Positions 1 through 8,400 of a DNA stretch of 64,000 nt are shown in pieces. The notes under the pieces were generated by a model that had not been told where the DNA came from, made no database searches, and saw only the letters and a program-made list of their open reading frames with translations. Both the position numbers and the translations under genes were made by a program. The DNA lies in assembly GCF_023499255.1 (NCBI RefSeq), contig NZ_CP092183.1, forward strand, positions 875,501 through 939,500, read 5' to 3'. Positions within the stretch are counted from its first letter, which is position 1. Every line of letters begins with the position of its first letter. The DNA is from Couchioplanes caeruleus. GTDB taxonomy: Bacteria; Actinomycetota; Actinomycetes; Mycobacteriales; Micromonosporaceae.

Positions 1-323
1 GGCCCGTGCCCAACGTCGACTCCGGTCTCGTCGCCTTCACCTGTCACGAGCCGGTGGCCGACGTGCCGCGCACCGTCGTCTTCCAGGTCGTCGACGCCGC
101 GTTCGCGCAGCGGCGCAAGACGCTGCGGGCGGCCCTCGCGGGGTGGGCCGGAGGCGCGGACCGGGCGGAGCGCCTGCTGGTGGCGGCGGGAATCTCCCCG
201 CAGGCCCGCGGCGAGGCGCTGACCGTGACGCAGTTCGCGGCGCTCGCGGCTGCCGCGATCGCCCAGGGGCACGGCGGTAAGCTCACCCGGTCCGGCAGCC
301 GGCGCGAGGAGGCGGAGTCGTGA
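1..323 (+). CDS. rsmA: 16S rRNA (adenine(1518)-N6/adenine(1519)-N6)-dimethyltransferase, C-terminal part
   Basis: Partial gene cut by the left edge; the frame is open from base 3. The visible 106 or so residues begin with the VPNVDSGLV motif that follows the methyltransferase core in KsgA/RsmA, then a helical C-terminal domain with [13 protein letters not shown], typical of the family's rRNA-contacting end. The enzyme dimethylates two adjacent adenines in the 3' terminal helix of 16S rRNA. ispE follows 61 bp downstream on the same strand, the usual actinobacterial order, which supports the call. The N-terminal SAM-binding part lies outside the window. Confidence 0.93.
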   Translation, partial: PVPNVDSGLVAFTCHEPVADVPRTVVFQVVDAAFAQRRKTLRAALAGWAGGADRAERLLVAAGISPQARGEALTVTQFAALAAAAIAQGHGGKLTRSGSRREEAES

Positions 324-384
324 GAAGCGGGGTCATGGTGGTCGCGCTCATGACGGTCGGGTCGCCCGGTCGGGACAGCGCTCC

Positions 385-1332
385 GTGACGGAGGCGTGGG
401 GTCCGGACGACGACAAGCCGCGCCCGTCCGCGGGCCCGGTCAAGGTACGGGTGCCAGCCAAGATCAACCTGCATCTGGGGGTCGGCCCGGTCCGGCCCGA
501 CGGCTTCCACGAGCTGAACACCGTCTACCACGCGATCAGCCTCTTCGACGAGCTGACCGCGCGCCGCGGCGACACCCTCGCGCTGACCATGGAGGGCGAG
601 GGCGCCGGCGAGCTGGCGCTGGACGAGAGCAACCTGATCATCCGGGCGGCCCGGGCGCTGGCCCACGCGGCCCGGGTCCCCGCCCACGCGCGCCTGCACC
701 TGCGCAAGTCCATCCCGCTGGCCGGCGGCCTCGCCGGTGGCAGCGCGGACGCCGCGGCCACTCTGCTCGCCTGCGACCTGCTGTGGGGGACCGGCTTCAC
801 CAAGGACGAGCTCGCGGAGATCGGCGCGGAGCTGGGCTCCGACGTGCCGTTTCTGCTGCACGGCGGCACCGCCCTGGGCACCGGGCACGGCGAGGTGGTC
901 AACCCGGTCCTGGCCCGCCCGACGACCTGGCACTGGGTGGTGGCGATCGCCGACGGCGGGCTGTCCACCCCGGCGGTCTACCGGGAGCTCGACCGGCTGC
1001 GCGGCCCGGCCGGTCAGCCGGCGGCGCTGAACAGCCCCGACGAGCTGATGGCCGCCCTGCGCCAGCGCAGGCCCGAGGTGCTGGGCGCGGCGCTCGCGAA
1101 CGACCTGCAGGCCGCGGCGCTGTCGCTGCGGCCGGCGCTGGCCGACGTGCTGAAGGCGGGCGAGCAGGCCGGCGCGGTCGCGGGCATCGTCTCGGGCTCC
1201 GGGCCGACCTGCGTGTTCCTCGCCACCGACGGCGGACACGCGCAGCACGTGGCCGCGGAACTGTCCGCGTCCGGCGTCTGCCGGACGGCCGTGCCCGCCC
1301 GCGGACCGATGCCGGGCGCCCGCGCCACCTGA
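385..1332 (+). CDS. ispE: 4-diphosphocytidyl-2-C-methyl-D-erythritol kinase
   Basis: GHMP-family kinase of the MEP isoprenoid pathway, cytosolic, phosphorylating the 2-hydroxyl of CDP-methylerythritol. The protein has 315 residues. VPAKINLHLGV near residue 20 is the N-terminal substrate/ATP strand, PLAGGLAGGSADAAA near residue 112 is the glycine-rich GHMP phosphate loop, and GIVSGSGPTCVF near residue 268 is the third GHMP motif. GTG at 385 gives a roughly 20-residue lead before the first conserved strand. It lies directly downstream of rsmA, as in other actinobacteria. The stop codon runs straight into a tandem-repeat array. Confidence 0.96.
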   Translation: MTEAWGPDDDKPRPSAGPVKVRVPAKINLHLGVGPVRPDGFHELNTVYHAISLFDELTARRGDTLALTMEGEGAGELALDESNLIIRAARALAHAARVPAHARLHLRKSIPLAGGLAGGSADAAATLLACDLLWGTGFTKDELAEIGAELGSDVPFLLHGGTALGTGHGEVVNPVLARPTTWHWVVAIADGGLSTPAVYRELDRLRGPAGQPAALNSPDELMAALRQRRPEVLGAALANDLQAAALSLRPALADVLKAGEQAGAVAGIVSGSGPTCVFLATDGGHAQHVAAELSASGVCRTAVPARGPMPGARAT

Positions 1333-1525
1333 CAGGCCGCCGCCCGACAGGCCGCCGCCCGACAGGCCGCCGCCTGGAGCCCGCCGCCTGGGAGCCCACG
1401 ACCTGGGAACCGGCGACCTGGGAACCCGCGAGCTGGGAGCCTGACGCCAGGGCGGTCGGGCCGCCGCCCGTGCGGCTCGCCCTGACCGGCGTCGGCCTGA
1501 CCGGCGTCGGCCTGACCGGCCGCCC
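1331..1525. repeat. Three successive 15-bp tandem arrays between ispE and the ABC-F gene
   Basis: The 335-bp gap holds three unrelated arrays, all with 15-bp period. Array A is GACAGGCCGCCGCCC three times (1331-1375), starting on the ispE stop codon. Array B is CCTGGGAGCCCACGA-like units at 1387-1446, preceded by a 14-bp partial unit. Array C is CCTGACCGGCGTCGG three times (1481-1525). Because 15 is a multiple of 3, several frames read through as pentapeptide repeats, but no frame has a ribosome-binding site tied to them. No gene is visible in the gap. Confidence 0.85.
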
Positions 1526-1667
1526 TTCGCCGCGGGGACCGGCCACCTTCCGCCGCTGGGCCCGGCCGCGCACCGCCGCCGCGAACAGCCGCGCACCGCC
1601 GCGGGGACCGGGTGGCCGACCGGCCGTGCGGGTGCGGGCGGGGCGCCGGGATAGGCTGGGGAGCATC

Positions 1668-3467
1668 GTGGCCAACATCGTCAATCTGGACCGGGTCAAC
1701 AAGGGTTACGGCGCCGCCGGTCAGCTGCTCACCGACGTCTCCCTCGGGCTGGACGACGACGCCCGGGTCGGCATCGTCGGCCTCAACGGCGCCGGGAAGT
1801 CGACCCTGCTGCGGATGCTCGCCAAGGCGGAGGAGCCCGATTCCGGGCGCGTCACGCACCGGCGGGACGTGCGAGTCGCCGCCCTCCCACAGAATCTCAC
1901 GCTGGCGCAGGATGCCACCGTCCGCGACGTCGTGCTGGGCACCGCCTGGCTCGCCGAGGGGATGGGCGCCGAGCACGAGTGGGCCGGCGACTCCGGCGTA
2001 CGCGAGATCCTCGAGGGCCTGGGCATGGGGTATCTCGGGCTCGAGTCCCCGGTCGGGCCGATGTCCGGTGGCGAACGCCGCCGGGTCGCCCTGGCCGCGC
2101 TGCTGGTCCGCGAGTCCGACCTGCTGATCCTCGACGAGCCCACCAACCATCTGGACGTGGCCGGCGTGGACTGGCTGGCCCGCTACCTGCTCGGCCGGCG
2201 CGGCGCGCTGGTGGTCGTCACCCACGACCGCTGGTTCCTCGACGCCGTCTGCACCGCGACCTGGGAGGTCGTGGACGAGCAGGTGCACACGTACGAGGGC
2301 GGCTATGCGGCCTGGACCCTCGCCCGGGCGGAACGGCAGCGGGTCGCCGCGGCCGTCGAGGCGCGCCGGCAGAACCTGCTGCGCAAGGAGATCGCGTGGC
2401 TGCGCCGGGGGCCGCCCGCGCGCACGTCGAAGCCGCAGTTCCGCATCGACGCGGCCAACGCGCTGATCGCGGACGTGCCGCCGGTCCGCGACAAGGTGAG
2501 CCTGCAGCGGCTCGCGACCAGCCGGCTGGGCAAGCAGGTGTACGACCTCGAGGGCGTGACGCTCAAGGCCGGCCCGAAGCCGATCCTGGACGACCTGACC
2601 TGGCAGGTGGGGCCCGGCGACCGGATCGCGATCCTCGGCGCCAACGGCGCGGGCAAGACCACGCTGCTGCGCCTGCTCGCCGGGGTCAGCACCCCGGACG
2701 GCGGGCGGCTGGTCACGGGTTCGACCGTACGGGCGGCCTTCCTGTCCCAGGAGCTCAAGGAGCTGCCGGGGCACCTGCGGCTGCTCGAGGCCGTCGAGGA
2801 AGTGGCCAAGCGGGTCAAGCTGGGCGACCGGGAGTTGTCGGCGGGGCAGCTCGCCGAGGTGTTCGGCTTCACCGACAAGCGCATCTGGACGCCGGTGAGC
2901 GACCTGTCCGGCGGTGAGCGGCGGCGGCTGCAGATGCTGCGCCTGCTCGCCACCGAGCCGAACGTGCTGCTGCTCGACGAGCCGACCAACGACCTGGACA
3001 CCGACACCCTCGCCTCGCTGGAGGACCTGCTCGACTCGTGGCCGGGCACGATGGTGGTGGCCAGCCACGACCGCTACCTGGTGGAACGGGTCACCGACAC
3101 CGCGTACGGGATGTTCGGCGACGGCCGGCTGGTGCACCTGCCCGGCGGCATCGACGAGTATCTGGCGCGCGCGGCCGGCACCCCCGTGACCTCCGTGTTG
3201 CCGGCCACCGCGGCGCCGGTGCGGGCCGAGAGCAGCGGGATGTCGGCGGCGGAGCTGCGGGCGGCGAAGAAGGACCTGGGCCGGCTGGAGCGGCAGCTCG
3301 CCAAGCTCGAGGACCGGATCGTGAAGATCAACGAGGGGCTGGCCGAGCACGGCAGCGACTACGACAAGATCATGGAGCTGGACGCACAGCTGAAGGCCGT
3401 GCAGGCGGAGCGGGCCCAGGTCGAGGAGGCCTGGCTGGAGCTGGCCGAACAGGTGCCCGAAGCTTGA
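1668..3467 (+). CDS. ABC-F family ATP-binding cassette protein (Uup-like)
   Basis: Soluble protein of 599 residues with two ABC ATPase domains and no membrane segments, the ABC-F layout; such proteins act on ribosomes rather than in transport. Domain 1 has Walker A GLNGAGKSTLL (about residue 38), signature MSGGERRR (about 132) and Walker B LLILDEPTNHLD (about 153). Domain 2 has GANGAGKTTLL (about 325), LSGGERRR (about 414) and LLLDEPTNDLD. Residues from about 525 form a charged helical tail resembling the Uup C-terminal coiled coil. GTG at 1668 follows a GGGGAG site; the frame stays open far upstream, but that stretch is ispE shadow and repeats. It could be housekeeping or antibiotic-protecting; the Uup-like tail favours housekeeping. 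Confidence 0.9.
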   Translation: MANIVNLDRVNKGYGAAGQLLTDVSLGLDDDARVGIVGLNGAGKSTLLRMLAKAEEPDSGRVTHRRDVRVAALPQNLTLAQDATVRDVVLGTAWLAEGMGAEHEWAGDSGVREILEGLGMGYLGLESPVGPMSGGERRRVALAALLVRESDLLILDEPTNHLDVAGVDWLARYLLGRRGALVVVTHDRWFLDAVCTATWEVVDEQVHTYEGGYAAWTLARAERQRVAAAVEARRQNLLRKEIAWLRRGPPARTSKPQFRIDAANALIADVPPVRDKVSLQRLATSRLGKQVYDLEGVTLKAGPKPILDDLTWQVGPGDRIAILGANGAGKTTLLRLLAGVSTPDGGRLVTGSTVRAAFLSQELKELPGHLRLLEAVEEVAKRVKLGDRELSAGQLAEVFGFTDKRIWTPVSDLSGGERRRLQMLRLLATEPNVLLLDEPTNDLDTDTLASLEDLLDSWPGTMVVASHDRYLVERVTDTAYGMFGDGRLVHLPGGIDEYLARAAGTPVTSVLPATAAPVRAESSGMSAAELRAAKKDLGRLERQLAKLEDRIVKINEGLAEHGSDYDKIMELDAQLKAVQAERAQVEEAWLELAEQVPEA

Positions 3468-3546
3468 TCCGGGGGTGCTCCTGCGCGCGTCTACCCGATG
3501 CGCGAGAATCACCTCGACACATACCGAGCTTGGGAGACGGGACATC

Positions 3547-4008
3547 ATGGCGCACACTCCGGTCAACCACCCCCTGCGGCCGATCTACCGCGCCCTGGGC
3601 GCGCTGACCGGCGTCTACTTCATCGTCTTCGGGATCGTGGGGATCATCGTCAACGCCGGCGAGGGCCTCTTCGGCGCCGACGGCGGCCCGGTGCTGGGCC
3701 AGCAGGCCAACATGTTCTGGTCGATCGTCGCGCTGCTCGTCGGCGCGATCGTGCTGGTCGCCGCGGTGCTCGGGCGCAACTCCGACACCGTGGTGGACAA
3801 GTACTTCGGCTGGGGCCTGGTCGGCGTCGGCGCGTACGAGCTGGCGGTGCTGCGTACGGACGCCAACTTCCTCGACTTCAGCGTCGCGACGGTCATCGTC
3901 ACCTGGCTCCTGGCCCTGGTGCTGATCATGGCCGGGCAGTACAGCAAGGTGGCGCCGCCGTCGCAGGCCGGTGCGCCCCGTCAGGAGCGCGAGGCGCAGA
4001 ACGCCTGA
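3547..4008 (+). CDS. DUF4383 domain membrane protein
   Basis: A 153-residue integral membrane protein with four predicted hydrophobic segments (about residues 18-38, 56-78, 86-104 and 112-132) and a hydrophilic tail. It matches the pattern of actinobacterial DUF4383 proteins: N-terminal HPLRPIYRALG, then GVYFIVFGIVG and a conserved ANFLDFSVATVIV segment. Function unknown. ATG at 3547 is preceded by GGGAG about 13 bases upstream. Its stop overlaps the start of a second, shorter DUF4383 gene (TGATG), so the two are translationally coupled. Confidence 0.85.
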   Translation: MAHTPVNHPLRPIYRALGALTGVYFIVFGIVGIIVNAGEGLFGADGGPVLGQQANMFWSIVALLVGAIVLVAAVLGRNSDTVVDKYFGWGLVGVGAYELAVLRTDANFLDFSVATVIVTWLLALVLIMAGQYSKVAPPSQAGAPRQEREAQNA

Positions 4009-4427
4009 TGGCTCACTACCCCCTCGACCACCACCTCCGTCAGCCGTACCGCTTCCTCGCCGGCGCCGCCGGGCTCTACCTCAGCCTCTTCGGGGTGCTC
4101 GGCATCGCCATGACCTGGGGTGAGCCGTTCCTGCACCGCGGCTCCGACTGGGTGCTGGGGCTGCGCACCAACCCGGCCACCGCCTGGCTGTCCACGCTGG
4201 TCGGGCTCGGGGTGCTGGCCGCCGTCGTGCTCGGCGGGAACGTGCACCACCGGGTCAACGTGGTGCTCGGCTGGGCGCTGATCGCGTACGCGATGGTGTT
4301 GCTGGCGTTCCTGCAGACCGAGGCGAACGTCCTCAACGTCTCCATGGTGAACGTCATCGTTCTGACCCTGATCGGCCTGGTCGTGCTGACCGCGGGGCTC
4401 TACGGCAAGGTCGGCGAGCGGGGCTGA
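4008..4427 (+). CDS. DUF4383 domain membrane protein, second copy
   Basis: A 139-residue four-helix membrane protein, paralogous to the gene just upstream: both have a YPLDHHLRQPYR/HPLRPIYR-type start, GLYLSLFGVLG in helix 1, and EANVLNVSMVNVIV before the last helix. Start and upstream stop overlap (TGATG at 4006-4010). The coupled tandem pair suggests the two subunits work together in one membrane complex; this is inference, since the family has no assigned function. A hairpin follows immediately between it and the convergent TetR gene. Confidence 0.85.
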   Translation: MAHYPLDHHLRQPYRFLAGAAGLYLSLFGVLGIAMTWGEPFLHRGSDWVLGLRTNPATAWLSTLVGLGVLAAVVLGGNVHHRVNVVLGWALIAYAMVLLAFLQTEANVLNVSMVNVIVLTLIGLVVLTAGLYGKVGERG

Positions 4428-4439
4428 GCCCGGCTCAGC
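4423..4439. terminator. Hairpin between convergent genes
   Basis: GCTGAGC, a 3-base loop, then GCTCAGC forms a perfect 7-bp stem spanning the stop codons of the DUF4383 gene (+) and the TetR gene (-). There is no T-tract, as is common for actinomycete terminators; it could act in both directions. Confidence 0.5.
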
Positions 4440-5082
4440 GCTTCGCGCGGGTCAGCGGGGTGGGTTTCGCCTCGAGGTTGGACAGGCCGTGCCAGGCCAG
4501 GTTGACCAGGTGCGCCGCCACGACCTCCTTCTTGGGCTTGCGGGCCTCCCGCCACCACTGGCCGACCAGCGCCACCATGCCGACCAGCGCCTGCGAGTAG
4601 AGCTCGGCGAACTTCGGGTCGAGGCCGCGGGAGGTGAACTCGGCGCCGAGGATGTGCTCGACCTGGTGCGCCACGTCGTTCATCACGCTGGAGAAGTTGC
4701 CCGCCGACTGCAGGACCGGCGACTCGCGGACCAGCACGCGGAAGCCGTGCGGCTCCTGCTCGATGTAGTCGAGCAGGGCCAGCGCCGCCTGCTCCAGCAG
4801 CTCACGGGGATGTCCCGCGGTCAGCGCGGTGGTGATGCGGTCGAGCAGGGCGCGCACCTCGCGGTCCACGACCACCGCGTACAGGCCTTCCTTGCCACCG
4901 AAGTGCTCGTAGACCACCGGCTTGGAGACCTTCGCCCGGGCCGCCACCTCCTCCACGGAGGTCCCGTCGTAGCCGCGTTCGGCGAACAGCTGCCGCCCGA
5001 TGGCGATGAGTTGCTCGCGCCGCTGCGTGGCGGTCATGCGGACACGCGAGCCGCGGCGACGGCCTGCCTCAGGGTCGGTCAC
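4435..5082 (-). CDS. TetR family transcriptional regulator
   Basis: About 215 residues from GTG at 5082, chosen because an AGGA site precedes it and the family core (RMTATQRREQLIAIGRQLF) follows shortly; the frame is open further upstream. The N-terminal HTH reads TSVEEVAARAKVSKPVVYEHFGGK, a typical TetR recognition helix. The C-terminal ligand domain ends with AAHLVNLAWHGLSNLE. Regulators of this kind sit next to glmU and mfd in mycobacteria (Rv1019 type), and here the same chromosomal neighbourhood is seen. It is divergent from the lipid synthase across a 393-bp spacer, so control of that cluster is possible but not shown. Confidence 0.88.
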   Translation of the reverse strand: MTDPEAGRRRGSRVRMTATQRREQLIAIGRQLFAERGYDGTSVEEVAARAKVSKPVVYEHFGGKEGLYAVVVDREVRALLDRITTALTAGHPRELLEQAALALLDYIEQEPHGFRVLVRESPVLQSAGNFSSVMNDVAHQVEHILGAEFTSRGLDPKFAELYSQALVGMVALVGQWWREARKPKKEVVAAHLVNLAWHGLSNLEAKPTPLTRAKR

Positions 5083-5475
5083 TTCCACATCCTGCCAGGA
5101 CACGCCGGTCCGCGCGGTCCTGCCGTGGGCCGCCGCAACCTTGCACGAAGGGGCAACCCGGGTGCGAACGGGCAGCGGAAAGGAGCAGCCCGCCTTTTCC
5201 GCTGTCAAATTTCGTCACGTTGTGCGCTGAGATCCGCGCCATAGGTCAGCAGCGTGAAAATTTTCCTGTCCGCCGCTGTGACCCGGGCGAACACGGGCGA
5301 TTGCGGCACCGTGGGTGAAAGATTCTGCACTTTTTCCATCGAGAAGGTGTAACGCGTCTGTAACTAGAGATCGATAACGTCCGCTGTCGAGCAACATTCA
5401 CGTATCGACATTCTTTCCTCCCCCATGCCCTTGCCCGGCTGTGCAACCGTGTCCGAACGACGAGGCGGGAGTCCG
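5083..5475. other. Divergent intergenic region, unusually AT-rich
   Basis: Gap of 393 bp between the TetR gene and the lipid synthase. The part from about 5200 to 5420 is distinctly richer in A/T than its surroundings, as expected for a promoter region. Apart from the direct repeats listed separately, no clear hairpin or small gene with a ribosome-binding site was seen. Confidence 0.6.
5348..5378 (+). promoter_or_regulatory. 11-bp-phased TGTAAC direct repeats with candidate -10 element
   Basis: TGTAAC occurs at 5348-5353 and again at 5359-5364, exactly 11 bp apart. Eight bases after the second copy is GATAAC (5373-5378), a plausible -10. This is the geometry known for SARP-type activators: direct repeats one helical turn apart, the 3' repeat 8 bp from the -10. 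The hexamer itself is not a published SARP consensus that I can confirm. A PhoP-type box, also built on 11-bp units, is an alternative. Confidence 0.4.
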
Positions 5476-8400
5476 ATGAAGACAGAGCGACACACGACGT
5501 CACTGGTCCTTGCCGTGAGCGGCGGCGCAGCGCTCGAACCGAGCCCGCACCAGGTCACCGCGGCGGCGTGGGCCGGCGGTGTCGGCATCCTCGACCTGGG
5601 CACGGGTGACCCGTGGACGCTGCGGTCGCTGACCCGCGCGGCCCGCCGGGCGCGCGACGGCATGGGCGTACGGATCACCGCCGCATGCGCCGCCACGCCG
5701 TCCGACGTGGAGCGCGCGGGCGGGGACGCGGTCGAGCTGATGATCGTGGCCGCGGACGCGGGCTGGGACATCACCACGCTGGCCGAGCGCTACCGGGTGT
5801 ACGCCGAGGTGACCACTCTGGACGAGGCGCGTGCCGCAATCGCGGCGGGCGCGCACGGGCTCGTCGCGCGGGGAATGGAGTCCGGCGGGCGGGTCAGCGA
5901 GCTGAGCGCGTTCGTGCTGCTCCAGCACCTCGCCGGGCTGGACGTGCCGGTGTGGGTGGCCGGGGGGGTGGGGCCGTACACCGCGGCCGCCTGCGTCGTC
6001 GGTGGGGCGGCGGGCGTGCTGCTCGACACCCAGTTGACGCTGCTGCCCGAGTCCACTGTGTCGGACGCCGCGCGCTCCGCGATCCGCCGGATGGACGGCA
6101 CCGAGACCGTGCTGCGCGACGGGTTGCGGGGCCTCGAGAGCGACGGCGCGCTGCTCTCCGTCGGCCAGGACGGCTGGCTCGCCGCCGACTTCGCCCGCCG
6201 GTACGCCGACACGCCCGCCGCCGTACGGGGCGTCCGCGACTCGATCCTGCGTGCGCTGGAGCACGCGGACGCCGGTGACGTGCTCAGCCCGGGGGCGCCG
6301 CTGGCCCGTACGCTCGGCGTGGACCTGCCCGTCGCGCAGGGCCCGATGACCCGGGTGAGCGACGTCGCCGGGTTCGCCGAGTCGGTGGCCGAGCGGGGCG
6401 GGCTGCCGTTCATCGCGCTCGCCCTGGCCAACGCCGAGCAGACCCGGCGGATGCTCACCGAGGCCGCCGCCGCGCTGGGCGACCGGCCCTGGGGCGTCGG
6501 CGTGCTCGGCTTCGCCCCCGAGCAGCTGCGGGCGGCCCAGATCGAGGTCATCCGCGAGATCCGCCCCGCCGTGGCGATCATCGCCGGCGGCCGTCCCGCC
6601 CAGGCGAAGGGCCTGGAGGCGGACGGCATCAGCTCGTTCCTGCACGTGCCCTCGCCCGGGCTGCTCAAGCAGTTCCTGCAGGCGGGCTCGCGCAAGTTCA
6701 TCTTCGAGGGCGCCGAGTGCGGCGGCCACGTCGGCCCGCGCGCCAGCTTCCCGCTGTGGGAGGCGCAGCTCGGCGTGCTGGAGGAGTTCCTCGCCGGCCG
6801 TCCCGCGGAGACCGCTGCTGAGCTGCAGATCTTCTTCGCCGGGGGCATCCACGACGAGCGCTCGGCGGCGATGGTGGCCGCGATGGCCGGTCCGCTCACC
6901 CGCCGCGGCGCCCAGGTCGGCGTGCTCATGGGTACGGCGTACCTGTTCACCGAGGAAGCCGTGACCCACGGCGCGATCCAGCCGCTGTTCCAGCAGCAGG
7001 CGATCGAGGCGACGAGCACCGCGCTGCTGGAGACCGCGCCCGGCCACGCGACCCGGTGCCTGCAGTCGGGCTTCGTCGACGACTTCCACGACCTGCGCGG
7101 GCAGCTCGAGGGTGCCGGCGTGGAGAACCGGGTCGTCTGGGAGCAGCTGGAGATGCTCAACGTGGGCCGGCTGCGCATCGCCAGCAAGGGCCTGACCCGC
7201 GACGGCGACCGGCTGGTCACCGTGGACGAGGCCACCCAGGCCGCCGAGGGGCTGTTCATGGCCGGCCAGGTCGCCGTGCTGCGCGACACGGCCACCACGA
7301 TCGCCGGGCTGCACGCGCAGGTGACCACCGCGGCCGCCGCCGTGCACGCCGACCGGGTCGCCGGGCTGCGCGTGGACCTGGGCCTCGACCCGGTGCTCGA
7401 GCCCGAGGTCGCCGACCCGCTGGACGTCGCGATCGTCGGCATGGCCTGCGTCTTCCCCGGTTCGCCCGACCTGGCGAGCTTCTGGGACACCGTGCTCACC
7501 GGCGCCGACCGGGTGGGCGAGGTGCCGGCCGACCGCTGGGACGCGGACACGTACTACGCGCCCGAGGTCGGCCCCGGGCAGACCGGCCGGATCACCGTCT
7601 CCAAGTGGGGCGGCTTCATCGACCCCGTGCCGTTCGACGCGATCAAGTACGGCATCCCGCCGGCCGCGCTGGCGAGCATCGACCCGACGCAGCTGCTCGC
7701 GCTGGAGATCTCGCACCGGGCGCTGGTGGACGCGGGGTACGCGTACGACTCGGGCTTCGACCACGCGCGTACCGGCGTGGTGTTCGGCGCCGAGGCGGGC
7801 AGCGACATGAGCCAGACGCAGACGCTGCGCACGCTGCTGCCCGGCTACCTCGGCGAGGTCCCGGAGCAGATGGAGGGCCTGCTGCCCACTGTCACCGAGG
7901 ACACGTTCCCCGGCGTGCTAGCCAACGTCATCGCCGGCCGGGTGGCCAACCGGCTCGACCTGGGCGGCCCCAACTACACCGTGGACGCCGCCTGTGCCTC
8001 GTCGCTGGCCGCGATGGACTCCGCCTGCAAGGAGCTGCTCGCCGGCGACAGCGACCTGATGATCTGCGGCGGCGCCGACCTGCACAACGGCATCAACGAC
8101 TACCTGATGTTCACCTCGGCGCACGCGCTCTCGCCGACCGGCCGCTGCCGCACCTTCGACAGCACCGGCGACGGCATCGCGCTGGGCGAGGGCGTCGCCG
8201 CCGTGGTGCTCAAGCGGCTGTCGGACGCCGAGCGCGACGGCGACCGCGTGTACGCCGTCATCAAGGGCCTCGGCGGCGCCAGCGACGGCCGGGCGCTGGG
8301 CCTGACCGCGCCGCGCGCCGAGGGGCAGCGGCGGGCGCTCGACCGGGCGTACGCCGGCGCGGGCATCTCGCCGAGCGAGGTGGGGCTGGTCGAGGCGCAC

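Noticed and set aside
396..1667. Open frame that would extend the ABC-F protein by more than 400 residues at the N-terminus
   Set aside because: It is the +1 shadow of ispE and then runs through the 15-bp arrays; the ABC-F family core begins just after GTG 1668, which has its own ribosome-binding site.
5425..5475. Upstream start of the megasynthase at ATG 5425
   Set aside because: No ribosome-binding site, and the added residues (PLPGCATVSERRGGSP) do not resemble the domain; ATG 5476 has a good site.
5209..5475. Riboswitch or leader RNA upstream of the synthase
   Set aside because: No conserved aptamer motif or strong paired structure was recognised; only the phased repeats stand out.
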